Assembly: GCA_950295325.1 (NCBI GenBank) | Contig: OX485805.1 | Span: 16,045,501-16,109,500 of the forward strand | From: Polytrichum commune | Taxonomy: Eukaryota > Streptophyta > Polytrichopsida > Polytrichales > Polytrichaceae | Direction: 5' to 3' | Length of the DNA stretch: 64,000 nt | In this document: piece by piece, positions 1 through 11,423 of the stretch | How positions within the stretch are numbered: position 1 is the stretch's first letter | Layout of the letters: each line of letters begins with the position of its first letter | Made by a program: the position numbers and the translations under genes | Notes under the pieces: generated by a model | What the model was told of the DNA's origin: nothing | Database searches by the model: none | Seen by the model: only the letters and a program-made list of their open reading frames with translations

Positions 1-2134
1 GAGTACTTGATAAAATTTGAAGACACAAATTAATACCTTTAAAAATGTATGACATTGAGACAGCCCAAATCAAGCCTCGAGTATAAATAAGCCTCTAGAG
101 ATTCATGGCACATGAAGTGCGATTTTGTGTACATGCTTGCATCCAACACCGACCAATCTCTGTCGTCTAACAAGGCCCCAAAAACAAAAGGTACCCAACA
201 TGGAGGATCCAGTGAGCTTAGAACTAACAAACTTGTTGTTTCCATCCAATCACCTTGTTAACCAAATCATGTGCATCAAGTGATCACCCATAGCAATGTT
301 ACCAACGATGAATGGAGTAGTGGCAACACTAAAGGCCAGACATTGTTGGCGTAGGTTGTCAACTGCGATGAGAAGATTTTCATCGAAGTCCACGTTTGCA
401 TTGGCCTGGCAACTGTGAATTGGAATGCCATGGATGGGAAAGTGGGGCTTGCCACTTGGCTAACATCGTAGGACAGCACCTGACCTGTTATGTTGAGTAC
501 TGTATATGTCACCAAGCTTTTGGTGATTCTGTCGATTGCAAACATGCCCACCAATTGAGTTTGACATTACTAATTGGATTACATCCTTGTAGTCTTCACA
601 GATTCAACCCATACTACCAACTAGTGGAAATTGTGGATAATATGACCTTAGGAGTATCACAACTTAATGTACACAGTAGATATGAAAAAAGCAGTGTTAG
701 ATCATATTGCTCGCATGTTTTAATGTCGAGGCAGCAACTACGTCTACCTCCCACAAAGATCAGTGTCTCCAGAAACTGATCTGGAGTTGCTAAACATATT
801 CAAAATAATGTTACAAAGATTCGTTACACTATAAAGTCTCTTAAGAGTGGAAACATTGAACCAGGAGGTCCGGGGATGGTGACATCTACTCTAGGAAAGT
901 CTCTCCTAATTTGTTCTAAATTCGACATCAAATATGCAATTCTTTTTTCTGATTTTTCCGACACAAATGATAGATAAAATGGACTCCTCCCAATTATTCC
1001 CTCTTTCCAAGCTTGTTGCTCATCTTTGTAAAGAACATTATGAAGTCATTCAAAGCATCAAAAGTGGTTAGAACCAGCTGTTACGTTTATACACGTGGGA
1101 GGTTGGTTGCCAACTTGGGATATGTTAAGTCTGGCGAAGATATGTCGGTAACAACAGAGTGCGATATTCAGTTGCAAGTTATATGTTTCATACCTGCACA
1201 ATGGCATCAATGCTGCTTTGATCCAAGCTGTTGAGTGTTGTGCCCAAGTCAAAGATTACTCTGCCCGAGGAGGTTGTGGTGTTGAAAGCAAAGTTGGATG
1301 AAGGGATGCCCATATCCACTCCAACCCACTGTGATGCCCACCATGGAGACATAGTAGAATGTGGGATGCAGTGTTCAAGATTGAAGCCCTCATATGAGTT
1401 TCATTTTGAAGGGCTCTCAAATTTCAATTGTTGAGTTGAAGGGCTGGTTCAAATCCAAGACGTCAATCTAAGAATATAAAAATGAAATATAAAACTCATA
1501 TTAAACTTGTGCATGAATTATATGGTACATGCTTCTAGTACAATGTGAAGGATTAAGAGTCAATCGTCTAACTCCACTTCTTGTAGTAACAAAATACCCT
1601 ACACTTGTTGGTTCTTGTGGTGGGCATATTATATTACGGACTTCAAGTGACGTCTTCATTTTCAATTTGGGGTTGTGTTTGAAAGGGTTGTTTTGAGAGA
1701 GGTATATGTTGAAGGGCCAAATCGCATTTGAAGGGCATCGAAGACTTCAATCTTGAACACTGGTGGGATGCACTGGGACACTGAGGATTGATGTCTGATT
1801 GATGAGTCCAGGGGCACCGCTGGATGTGGACCCAAATTGCAGAGTGGAAGTGGACGTTGTTGCCGCACTTTTATTAGACCAAGCAGTAGGAGAACACTTC
1901 GGAGTAAATACTAGCCATCTGGCTGGGCAGTGATATAGCACCTTGGCCAAACCCTATCAGGCCATCGGCCCTGTTGAAGATCCTGGTTTGAATCTGCCCA
2001 CACCCGAACTGGGGACCTTCAAGTGCAGTTGCCGGTTCCAATAGAGTCCGTCAGAGTGATGGTGTCCGTTACAAAGTGCCCATCTATTGTGCTACCATCC
2101 CCACAGATGTAAGCATAATGGTCTTACAACACCA
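1..2134. other. Unassigned intergenic DNA
   Basis: No gene can be supported. Open frames of 60-130 codons occur on both strands (for example 276-554 minus and 396-779 plus, which overlap), but none shows a family motif and none has the asymmetry expected of a coding strand. It may be old transposon sequence. I see no tandem repeat or terminal inverted repeat. Confidence 0.4.
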
Positions 2135-2460
2135 CAGTCTAACCTCGTTAATACGACACTCGTTTATGCTACACCCTCGATATTACGACACATTTTTGTA
2201 AGACCAAACTTTTTAGTTCAAAACTCCCTCTTTTATACGTCTACGACACTCGATAATGCGACATTTGAAATCTCCATTTTGTCATATTAAAGAGGTAGTT
2301 AATGCTAAAATTTCTTTTATCTATGTTATGTGCATCTAACATACATCCATTTTCACTTGGGAACTACTTGGGAACTTTACTCATCATTGGGAACTTAATG
2401 AGAATTAGGGTTACTAGTGGAGAGTGGACATGGTTAGAGTAAGAGTGGCCTCCTGCCTAG

Positions 2461-2655
2461 ATGGAAGGGGAAGAGTTTACTGAGCTAGAATTGAGTATTG
2501 ATGAGTTGGTGGATGTTTCATCGGAAACCAATTCTACACAAGACTTTGATCTTAATGTTGATCTAGATTCAGTAGATGTGGATGATGTTGCTCCACCCAC
2601 ATTAGAGCTTAGTGATGCTAAACATCATGCATCATTATTGTCTAGTTTCTTGTGA
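2461..2655 (+). pseudogene. C-terminal tail of a pogo-type (DDE_1/CENP-B-like) transposase
   Basis: This is a 64-codon frame rich in Asp, Glu, Ser and Leu. It resembles the variable acidic tail of plant pogo/Tigger transposases: an ELxxSIDELVDV stretch near residues 9-19, an Asp/Val block near 47-58, then a short Leu-rich end (ASLLSSF). The DDE catalytic core and the N-terminal helix-turn-helix are absent. Copy B keeps the matching end in diverged form and stops with TAA at the homologous place. Here the stop TGA is supplied by the first bases of the inserted LTR (TGTGAG), so the reading frame was ended by that insertion. It is not expected to be functional. The assignment rests on tail composition and on the pogo-like terminus, so it is an inference. 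Confidence 0.5.
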
Positions 2656-4357
2656 GGCCAAAACCACCCCCCTTAGGCGTCCTAGTCCGGGTGATGGTGT
2701 TGAGAATCACATGTATTGTTCGTATCAAAAGAATGATCTCTTTGCATCCCAAGGCATACATGTCATTTTGAATCACTTTGTTTATTAGTAATGACCTCTT
2801 GGCTTGTGACCGAATTGGCCTTCTCAAGAGTCCAACCGGCAGCCTTGGCAACACAAGCTCTCAAGGGTATTCTCCTTGCGCCTTTGATTATCCTCTCCTT
2901 CACCTTGCCAATGCTAGAGTCCTCCTCCCTCTCCATTGTTATATAAGTGATTGATTTTTTTACCAACAAGGATGTAAGTGTTGAAAAACACTCCCTCAAT
3001 GGTTAACCTCAAATATAGTTGCTTGTAAAAACCCCACACCCTCCTAGCTATCTAACCACACAACTCACACATTGACTAATTTCATTAAGTCTTCTCCCTA
3101 AGTCCTAATTCTAAGTCACTAGGATAATGGCACTAAAGTTTGGCCAAGTAAGCTTGTATGCTGCCCCACCGTAAGTTCGTCTGTTGGCCCAACCGTAAGC
3201 TTATATGCTGCCCAACCGGTAAGCTCTTCTGCTGCCCAGCCGTGAGCTCGTCTGCTGGCCCAACCGTAAGCTTATATGCTGCCCAACCGGTTAAGCTTGT
3301 CTGCTGCCCAACTGTAAGTTTATATGCTGCCCAGCCGTAAGCTCGTCTGCTGACCCAACCGTAAGCTTATATGCTGCCCAACCGGTAAGCTCTTCTGCTG
3401 CCCAGCCGTGAGCTCGTCTGCTGGCCCAACCGTAAGCTTATATGCTGCCCAACCGGTTAAGCTTGTCTGCTGCCCAACTGTAAGCTTATATGCTGCCCAG
3501 CCGTAAGCTCGTCTGCTGACCCAACCATAAGCTTATATGCTGCCCAACCGTAAGCTCAGTCTGATGGGCAGAGCCTAGTATATTTGCACTAAGGTTTGGC
3601 CAAGCTCCTTAATGGCCCTAAATTAACACACAAATTAGGAGGCTACCTAAGGGATTTCAAACTACAAACTAATTTGGTGACTCTACCTTCTAATCAAATA
3701 CTTTTCTACTTGGTCTCTATGATTTGGAATAAGTAACTAAACTAGCTCCCTAACATCACTAAGGCTAACTAATCCACACATGTGGCCTTCAAGCTATAAG
3801 AGCTTACTCCCATGGGGTGAATTGAGAGAGAGAGCTTAACTAACTAACTTCACTAGAAAACTAACAATCCACACACGTGGCTCAAGCTCTTAGGAGCTTG
3901 CTCCCTTGAGAGCGCTTGATGGAGAGAGAGGAAAATGAGAGAGAAAACACCTTAAGTAGCAAAGAGGGAGAGAGGGGGAGAGGGAGAGAAAAGTGAGGAT
4001 AGGGTGAGAGGATTAGCACCTCCAATCACAATCCCTTAATCTTCACCTTCAAAGTAGGGACTAATCCCCTTCCACCAAGCTTCCTTCTTCCTAAACTAAC
4101 AAGATGGATCCAAAAGTGGGCATTTAACCCGCGGAGCTCACCTTGCCTCACCTTACCCCTTACTCACATAATCAAGGCATTCTCCTATTGAACTCAACCC
4201 TTGAAATAACCACCCAACACATTCTAATGCCTAAACTTAAATCCACACCACACTTCACTCTTTTTATGTTTTGTGAATAATCGTAACACCTCAAAGTCAA
4301 ACTAAAATTGGTTTCGAAGAGTTAATCACCACATGTGGGCACCATTTTGGGCTCACA
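2651..4357. mobile_element. Solo LTR (about 1.7 kb) with 5-bp target-site duplication
   Basis: The segment begins TGTGAGGCC and ends GGGCTCACA, giving TG...CA ends with a short inverted repeat (TGTGAG/CTCACA). It is flanked by the direct 5-mer TTTCT at 2646-2650 and 4358-4362. Copy B of the host element, at 23980-24685, reads straight across the homologous site without this insertion. This is the signature of an LTR of a retrotransposon left after recombination between two LTRs. No gag or pol and no second LTR are visible. It contains a minisatellite (3149-3561), purine-rich GA tracts near 3820-4000, and a TATA-like stretch near 2939. A short non-autonomous element with undetected internal structure is the alternative. 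Confidence 0.8.
3149..3561 (+). repeat. Higher-order tandem array: 23-25-bp monomers in a 166-bp unit
   Basis: About seventeen monomers of the form GTAAGCTYRTMTGCTGCCCAACC follow each other. Seven distinct monomers (23, 24, 24, 23, 25, 23 and 24 bp) make a 166-bp higher-order unit: the same start recurs at 3191, 3357 and 3523. Because 166 is not a multiple of three, the long frame seen across it is not coding. The array is bracketed by near-identical 19-mers, GCACTAAAGTTTGGCCAAG at 3130-3148 and its one-mismatch copy at 3586-3604. Confidence 0.9.
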
Positions 4358-4720
4358 TTTCTTATCAAAGAACTCTTTATATTTTGATGTTAATGAAATC
4401 ATTAGTTTTCAAAAGTTAGTAGGGAATTTAAATAAGATGACAATTGCTAACTTGGGTAGGCAACACCAAAAATCTTCGGACCCCTATTTCAAGAGTTCTT
4501 GAGAATGTTTGTATTTGTTCGGAGTTATAAGTTATTATTTCATACCATCTATATTGCTTAAACTCGTTGTATATACTTTTAAGCTCATGTTACTTATGTT
4601 TTCGTATTCACTCAATAACACAACAACTTTACGCCATTGTCATATCAATGAGAAGACAACACCTCGATAATACGACTTTTTCTGAGTTTCCCAAACGTGT
4701 CAAACTAAAGAAGGAGAACA

Positions 4721-6229
4721 AAACTAGGTTTTGAGGTAGTTATCAACACCAGTTCGTAGCTTGGATCCTTATATCAACATTGGTGTTGCTACAGTAAATT
4801 GTAGGGTGTGTCGTGTGGTACTTTTGGGCCACCCCCTTTCGAGGGAGCCTAAAAGTATCACACAAGCCCTTCGGTGAAGGTGGCCTGCATTTGCAGGCGC
4901 CCAAGCCGAACCCGGATGATAGATGTATAACGTGAGTAGTTAGATTTTTAAGGGAGATTAAATATGCGTCGTAGTACCTCCGGAAGTTGGGCCTTAGTTT
5001 TTTACTAGTGTGGCTTTAAACTCCATTAACCAATTTCATATCTAGTTCTAACCTTAACCTACAACCTATTCTACGCGCAGACGCACCAGCCTTGAAACCA
5101 AGGCAATCCTAATTTGTGAATTGGGATGGTTCTGATACACCCAACCGGGTGTGACTTATACCACCCTAACTCAACGAACGGAATAACGACAATTTGATGG
5201 ACCATTCAATTATTCCTATTTCTTTATTTAGTTCTATTTAGTTTTCTAAGCGGGGGAACTTGGTCTAAGTCCCACCCTTCACACAAATTCCTTCTTAATT
5301 ACTTACTTTTGTTTGCACGTCCTAACTCACTACATTAACATATTAGGCATCACCCCTTACCTGGTTGGTGCACCCCTTACCTCGGAATCTTCTAAGGCCT
5401 CGTGCAAGTCCTTTGAAGGTCGAGTAACATCTCAAACCCTTCGGACATCAATGGTTCGAAGGGTGGTGTCACTCTACCGAGTTAAGTTTCCGATTCGGGT
5501 CTCTTGCCAACAAGGGTTTACGATTTATTTTGTATGTTTTGATTGTTAAATATGTTTACACTGGATAGACCACGAAATGCAACTCAATGGGACCAGGGTG
5601 ACGGGCAACCTGTAGGTTCAACCTGTTGCGCAATCTTCATAAATTGGGGCCATTACTCCCAATCTATGGGGCCAACAACATAATAGTGGATTCGCGGGTC
5701 ATTAACCCCACCTTTCCACCAACAACATTCAGAGTGGTCGTGTCGGTGATTAATCCGACTTACCACACACGAAATTTGCTAATAAATGAAGCTATTACCA
5801 CAAAACATACCAAGGGCCCCGAAAACAATGGAGTTGGGTATTCCCTTGGCGGTCAAGTGGTCAAGCCACTTGACCTTACGAGATAGGTGAGTGGGTTTAT
5901 AGATGCGTACCTTAGCCGCGCTCCCTCCAACCCTAAATGGAAGGCTAGCGTTAGTAAATTTACCTCAATTCTCCTCGGTTGATTTGGACTCGATGTAGGC
6001 TGAGCCGCTACCTCCTTCCTTGCTCCACTTCCCTAGCGTCGACCTTGCCTCCTTCTTTGTAACTAGTTTGGTAGTAAGCGTACCTTAGTTAACAATTAAA
6101 ATATAAAGTATTTATTCTGCACTGTAATTTAATCCTAAGAATAATATTTATACTTAGTGCACCTAATTATCTTTCCAATGATCTAAAAATCACTTGAATC
6201 GGATAAGAAATACAAGAGTTATGAGGGTT
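4721..6229. other. Repeat-derived non-coding DNA
   Basis: No supported gene. The segment is richer in GC than its surroundings and includes the hairpin cluster at 4813-4898. A GTTCTGATACACCC stretch near 5133 resembles the antisense of a tRNA-iMet primer-binding site next to a possible LTR beginning TGTGAC, which would fit a decayed minus-strand LTR retrotransposon. I could not find the partner LTR. Confidence 0.3.
4813..4898. repeat. Cluster of three adjacent hairpins
   Basis: Arm GTGTGGTACTTTTGGGC (4813-4829) pairs with GCCTAAAAGTATCACAC (4847-4863), with only two G:T-type mismatches. Its loop holds a small CCCT-TTCG-AGGG hairpin. CCTTCGGTGAAGG follows, then a perfect inverted repeat GCCTGCA/TGCAGGC (4883-4898) with a 2-base centre. 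The density of stems suggests a structured RNA or an element terminus. No family was recognised. Confidence 0.7.
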
Positions 6230-6960
6230 GGAAGTGTGAGGTCGATTCAACCGACCCTTCCAACCCACCTATCTAGCTTCTAACTTCAAAAATTCATAGC
6301 ACATTCCTTACTACTTGGGTCTAGGCTTTCCTTATACCATTGGAAAGCTATGAATATGTTCTAACTAAGAAAATTATGACATCAGCAGGTTAAGCTAATA
6401 GAAATTCAGCAGACTCCTTGTAACACAACAGTCAATCAAGAAGGCTTAAACTATGTATCTCGCCTTCAACAATTCATATCTAATTCAAATCTTATTCAAA
6501 TCAAACGTTCTATATAACCTTGGAGAGATATTAAAAATATGTATTTGACAAAAATATGTGATTAAAAAGGTAAGCCGAAGTGAACCCAGCAGATCCTCTG
6601 TAATGCAGCAGTCAACCAAAAGTTCTCAAACTATGTGTCCCATCTTGTACAATTCATATCTAATTCAAATCATGCTCAAATAAAATTTTCTAAGCCATTT
6701 TGGAATGCTACACAAAAGTTCTACTTGGGAAAAATATAACTTCTTGGAATTAAAATTCCTATTGGGCTTGCAGGTCTGATCCAGCAGCCGCTACCCACAA
6801 GACCACCCAGTTTTTTCTACTCCATCTTTGAAAATCCATAACTAATTGTCATCTTAACCAAATCACAAATGGGAAACGGCTATGGATAGCTATAGGAAAT
6901 CTCTCTAAGAAAAAAATGATAAGTATCTTTTTCTAGCTTCTGAACTAAGCCTTCAGGGCA
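6230..6960. repeat. About 180-bp tandem repeat, 3-4 diverged copies
   Basis: A unit containing CCAGCAG...CAATTCATATCTAATTCAAATC-like segments followed by a TGGAAAGCTA...AAAATATGA stretch recurs. Anchors CAGCAGACTCC at 6407 and CAGCAGATCC at 6587 lie 180 bp apart. A third, more diverged CAGCAGCC lies near 6792, and a partial first unit precedes 6407. The length is typical of plant satellite monomers, but the copies are too few to call a satellite. Confidence 0.6.
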
Positions 6961-7071
6961 TTGGCAGATGAGGTCTACAATGCCTCCACTCAAAATTCTA
7001 CCATCCAACCTACCTCTATAAAAGAAGGAATCATTTTGTTGGTGTGTTAATAAACACACATTCTAACTAGG

Positions 7072-7276
7072 AGAGAGAGTAGAGGAGGTTCTCATGCCTT
7101 TCTTTTAGGCCATTGAGAATGCATGCTAAAGGATTTTTCCTAACTACATTGAAGCAGGGCTTCGCCCAAGCATTAGAGGAAGAGAGAGTAGAAGAGTTTT
7201 TCAAGCCCTTGTCTTAAGCCATTGAGAATACATGCTAAAGGATTTTTTCCTAACTACATTGAAGCAGGGCTTCGCC
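7072..7276. repeat. Tandem duplication of about 100 bp
   Basis: The block from GAGAGAGAGTAGA to GAAGCAGGGCTTCGCC (7072-7165) is repeated, slightly diverged, at about 7181-7276. The two copies are most alike over GCATGCTAAAGGATTTTTCC and the following 40 bases. Confidence 0.75.
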
Positions 7277-7626
7277 AAAAACTAGAAAAAAAAAAAAGCT
7301 ACAAGGTGGAAGGAGGGGTTTTTAAACCCTCTTACAAAAGGGTTGGACCCCTCCTCCACCGGATCCATTTTTCAAACCCTTTCCCGAAATTTTGGCTCGA
7401 GGGTTTTCCCGGTTGAGGTTGCCACCCTTTCGCTGAGGTGGCTCCGACGGGTACCTTAGAAATCTTTCTAATTTTTTGCCATCGAGTTGGCAAGGGGGCA
7501 AGTGGGCAAGTAGCCCCCTTGCTCTCTTTCTTTTTTGTCTTCAAAAGTCTTCAAGCCGATTTTGTCTTCTTACGTAAAACACCTCCATTAGTTTTGTGTG
7601 CCTCACACTAACTAATAAACTAACAC

Positions 7627-7745
7627 TTGCTTAGCTAGCATTTACTAACATTTGCTTAATAGCTAGCATCTACTAATATTTGCTTAGCTAGCATCTACTA
7701 ACATTTGCTTAATAGCTAGCATCTACTAATATTCGCTTAGCTAGT
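7627..7745. repeat. 53-bp minisatellite made of 25- and 28-bp subunits
   Basis: The GCTTAGCTAGCAT motif recurs at 7629, 7682 and 7735 (period 53). A second motif GCTTAATAGCTAGC lies between the copies, which splits the unit into 25 + 28 bp. NheI-like GCTAGC cores give every subunit a palindrome. Confidence 0.85.
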
Positions 7746-9764
7746 TGTTTTTACTAGCTAGCTTATTTTTTCTACTTTTCTATCTTCTAGCACTACTTAG
7801 TTTCATTTTGACCTTCCTTCTTCTAGGCTAAATGCTAAATGAACTAATTTTCCCTAAATTCCCTATCAATTCTAACTTTTAATGCTAACATTCTAACTAA
7901 AAGTGATCCCGCGGAGTGGTGGACCACTCAAAGGGTTCACATGTCGGCTGCTGGATATAACTATTTTTAGCAATGTCAGATTCTCGTTTGTAGTGTACCG
8001 TGCAGTAGTGAGGGAAAGTGCTCTTCTCTCTGTTAAGAGCATATCCACCCTGCCGCGTTAAAGGGACTTGGCAAGCTGTGGTACAACTTTTTGGTCTCAG
8101 AATAGTCGTTTTAGAATTTTGATAGGATGTGAATTCATATTGTCACTCAGAATGTGAAATGGACGCTAAAGTAGGTCATTAGTGACCAATTATCCGAAAT
8201 GAGCTAAGGGTGAGACATTTAGTACATATGAAACAGATCCCAAGAGGAAGGGTCTTTTGGGCAGGGCAATAGACATGTGACCAAGTCGAAGAGCCTTATG
8301 AAATCTGATTCTAAGAGACGAGGTAGTTAATTTAGGGGATATAGAGAAGAAGAGAGAGAGGAGAAAGGCAGTCCTCTCGAGAAGAGAGTCTCCCTCATCT
8401 TGCAGTTTTTGAGCCATTTCAGCTTGGGTGTGAAGCCCTTTTGAATGTACATCTTACTCTACATAATATCATAAGCGTGAAGCTATATTATCACTTGTGT
8501 GTATGAGGATCGAAATTGTAATATTGTTGGTTGTGTTGTGTGAATCAACTGAATTAAATTGAATACTTTCTGGAACGTGAAGTAACCAGTGGGGAATGAT
8601 TTGATGTGTCTGTGTGATTGTGAACTCTACCAATTATCGTAACGAGAGTGTGAAATTCTTGTTCGTAGTAAGAGTTTCTGAAGTGTCACCCCTTAAGTGA
8701 AACAGGATTAAGTGAATTCCTGAAGTTTGTGTGATCGAAGTGAAACTGCATAAAGCATTGAGAATGCTTTGAATCTGTGTTCCCTCGTTATAAGTGGCAT
8801 GTGAAATGCCCTCGTGAATAAGTGCGTACATTCACCTTGACCAATCAGTAAAAGAGGATTGTTACAACACTCTTGGAGGGAAAGTCATAATCATTTAAAC
8901 GCCAAAGTGAACTTACCTAATGTTATTAAATGAGGTTGACGTGCAGAAAGTCACGATGAAATTGAATCCCAATTTGAGTGTCGTCTTCTAAGTTGAAATT
9001 TGTGTCAGAAGTGAATTTCAAGTATCCTCGTCTTGCGAGTGATTGAGATCGAATGCGTGAAGCAGTGTGATCATCATAAATCCCTTGAGATTATTTATGT
9101 GTGTGAATTGAAATAGGAATGTGAAATTCCTTGAGGCCGACTCTATGATGTAAGTTCTGCAGATTTAATCAAGAGTTTCCCAGTCAAATAACTAATTGTG
9201 CCTGGATGTATGAGACGGAAAATGTGTCAGTTATGGGCGAGATCTTGTTTTTGCGAGCAATCTTCTTTTTCCTCAGAGTTCAGAGTGTCGTAGTAATTCG
9301 TCATAAATGAGCGAGGTCTGATACCCCATTCGAACTAGAAATTAGTGTCGAAAACCCATCAGTCCCAAGGGAGAGCGAAAGAGGAGATTACTCAAACTGA
9401 ATTCAGTGGAGAACCAATTTTGAGGTTAAATCCTCCGAGAGCAGGCTCGTTCGGTGATCAAGTTGCTCGTGGGGAGAAAGGGAATACCTGTATGCACAAA
9501 GCTGCAATGAAGTTTGCTCAAGTTTAGCAATATTCACCACCTTGGGAAGAGGTAGGCGAATTGAACCTGCGAAGCTTTGAAGTGAAAACGCTGTTCCTAG
9601 GAGAAGGGAGAAGAAGCAGTCGCGCGGAGTCAGGAAGAAGACGTTGTGAAGGCGGAAGAAAGAGAGAGACATTAAACCCATATCGTTTGGGTGAGAGGAA
9701 GAAGGCAGCAATAAAAGGAGGAGTGGCCAGCTCCTTTGTCGAGAACTTGACGCTGACTGGTTAT
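7746..9764. other. Non-coding DNA, GTGA-rich
   Basis: No supported gene. From about 8440 to 9300 the plus strand is rich in GTGTGA and TGAAAT words, which produces overlapping frames on both strands without family motifs. A TCTGATACCCC stretch near 9319 resembles the antisense primer-binding site of a minus-strand LTR retrotransposon, but no LTR pair was found. Confidence 0.3.
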
Positions 9765-9960
9765 TGGCTACTGTTACTGGTTACTAGTTATTAAGACTAT
9801 GGTTACTGGTTACTCAGACTATGGCCCTACCTTTCAGACGTGACTTGACACTGGTTACTGGTGACTAGACTATGGCCGTGCCGTGTAGACTATGGTCCTG
9901 CGATTAGACTCTTACGGTCCCGGTTCGGTTCGGTTCTAGACTCGGTCACTAGGTTACTGT
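9765..9960. repeat. Degenerate GACTATGG / GGTTACTGGTTACT repeat tract
   Basis: GACTATGG words separated by GGTTACTGGTTACT-type words recur irregularly over about 200 bp. Further GACTATGG copies follow near 10180 and 10220. The spacing is not constant, so this is a decayed minisatellite rather than a clean array. Confidence 0.55.
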
Positions 9961-9964
9961 CACA

Positions 9965-10615
9965 CGTTAGACTTTTGTTAATTTTAATAATTAATGCATT
10001 CAATTCCACTGTGATAGTGTTAAGTCTAAAACTGGCTAAGGAAATAATTCATTTCTGTGGTCTTTATCTAATGTAATTAAATCAATCACTTAACCATAGA
10101 AGGAGTCAATTGTGAACATGATATCATTACTAACTGTGGTGTGGCCTTTTGGTACTTGGTTACTTTACTGAAGAGACTATGGTTCACTCAAGGTGTGGAT
10201 GCCTTGGGTTTTCTGAGACTATGGCGTACTCAAATGTCTATGGCTGAGCTGTGACTCCCTGAATTGCAAAACACATTATAAGAGTGATGTTACTGACGAG
10301 AGTGGGTTGTGAGGGAGTGACTGATCAATTGCATGTACGGCTGTGAGTGATCCCCAACCTTAATTAAATCAATCCTAAAACTCACTCTAGAAGTCTTTTT
10401 CCCTGTGTTTGTTGTCCTAAATTCATCTTAATTCCCTTGTAATCTATCAATTAACTCAATGGTGATCCCTAGATGTAACACCTGACACTCATTTGGTCTC
10501 CCCTGTGTGGTTTTCTTAATTGGAACCCAATCTAAAAACCTATCTACACAAGCCCTTTAACGCGGCCTTGGAGAAAAACCTTCCCCACCCCTCCCCAACA
10601 CCGAGGCCTTGATTG
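9965..10615. other. No feature seen
   Basis: AT-rich sequence with scattered GACTATGG words. No coding frame, RNA gene or terminal repeat can be supported. Confidence 0.4.
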
Positions 10616-10935
10616 TCAAGGCTCTTCAAACTTCCGGCTCCACTCACTATCCTCGCGGGTGAGCGTTGCCCTTGCTGCGCCCACATTCCGGGGCCTCATC
10701 CACTTGCGATTCAGTGAATCGTGCCACTTTTGGGAATCAGGAGCAGTTCTGTAGGGCGGAGATGACAGGACGTGGGTGCGGTCGCGGAGGAGATCCCGCA
10801 AGCGTCGGGCGCAGCCGGGCAGTGCGTGGATGAGGCCGCGGGATGGCAACTCAACAATCATCGGCAGGTGGTTGTGATGTCGGAGGTGCAGTGCGGGATC
10901 AGGTATTTGGGTTATCTGCCACTTCACAGTCACCG

Positions 10936-11274
10936 TCAAATCCCTCGCCTGTGACCGGGAAAATGAAATGCGGCTGCGTCCATCTCCACGCACTCACGCA
11001 GCGCATCCACCAGGGGGGTTATGGGTTTGTTCGCAATGTCACCGTCAAATTCACCATCTCTTTTTGCGAACCCATGGCCTATTGTTGTTGAAGAATCTCC
11101 GTTGTCTGTCACGTGAACCCCAACCGAAACTGGCAGTGAAGAAGTGAATGTCTTCCTCTTGATAGAAATTCGAGCTTTCTTAACATCAAATTGTACAGGA
11201 AAGCTCTTGCTGCGTTCATGGTAGAGTTGTCCACCGAATCCCGAACAGCGACCGTTAAGCCTCGTGAGATTCAT
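10936..11274 (-). pseudogene. Broken first exon resembling an Orn/Lys/Arg decarboxylase
   Basis: This 112-codon minus-strand frame ends with PLVDALRECVEMDAAAFHF followed by PGHRRG. That matches the conserved start of the PLP-dependent Orn/Lys/Arg decarboxylase major domain, where a PLV-AL stretch leads to the HFPGHNRG motif. The first about 75 residues are rich in Ser, Arg and Lys, as in an N-terminal organelle-targeting region. A stop follows directly after the GHRRG motif, so the PLP-binding lysine domain and the C-terminal domain are missing. The downstream 10616-10935 is GC-rich and has a different open frame (10993-10616 minus) that I cannot align to the enzyme. It may be an exon ending near a splice site, but a truncated pseudogene is more likely. 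The family match rests on one short region. Confidence 0.45.
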
Positions 11275-11423
11275 GGCGCTCTACGCGACATTCACATGGT
11301 ATTCATAACGGAAGAGGGTCAATTACTGTTCCAATTTTTCTTCTCTTGCAACTCTGCAGTGCATCTCCCCCATTCCTTATCTTTCCGATGGTTCCGAGCC
11401 CAAAAAGTTATGCTAGGATGACA

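Larger units (their letters stand above)
2135..4720 (+). mobile_element. Pogo/Tigger-like DNA transposon remnant, copy A (split by an LTR)
   Basis: The left end starts CAGTCTAACCTCGTTAATAC, the style of terminus known for pogo/Tigger members of Tc1/mariner. Sequence from 2135 to 2650 and from 4363 to 4720 reappears, inverted and diverged, at 23980-24685 (copy B), so both parts belong to one element of roughly 0.9 kb that was later split by the insertion at 2651-4357. It carries the acidic C-terminal tail of a transposase (2461-2655) but no catalytic domain, so it is a non-autonomous deletion derivative. Copy B ends next to TA, the expected target dinucleotide; copy A does not. The right limit at 4720 is where similarity to copy B stops, and no clean right terminal repeat is seen. 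The superfamily is inferred from the terminus and from the tail ORF. Confidence 0.65.

Noticed and set aside
396-779. 127-codon plus-strand frame
   Set aside because: It overlaps an equally open minus-strand frame (276-554), has Cys/His-rich random composition and no recognisable domain.
3158-3340. 60-codon frame with CCP/AAQP repeats
   Set aside because: It is a by-product of the 23-25-bp tandem array; the 166-bp unit does not keep the reading frame.
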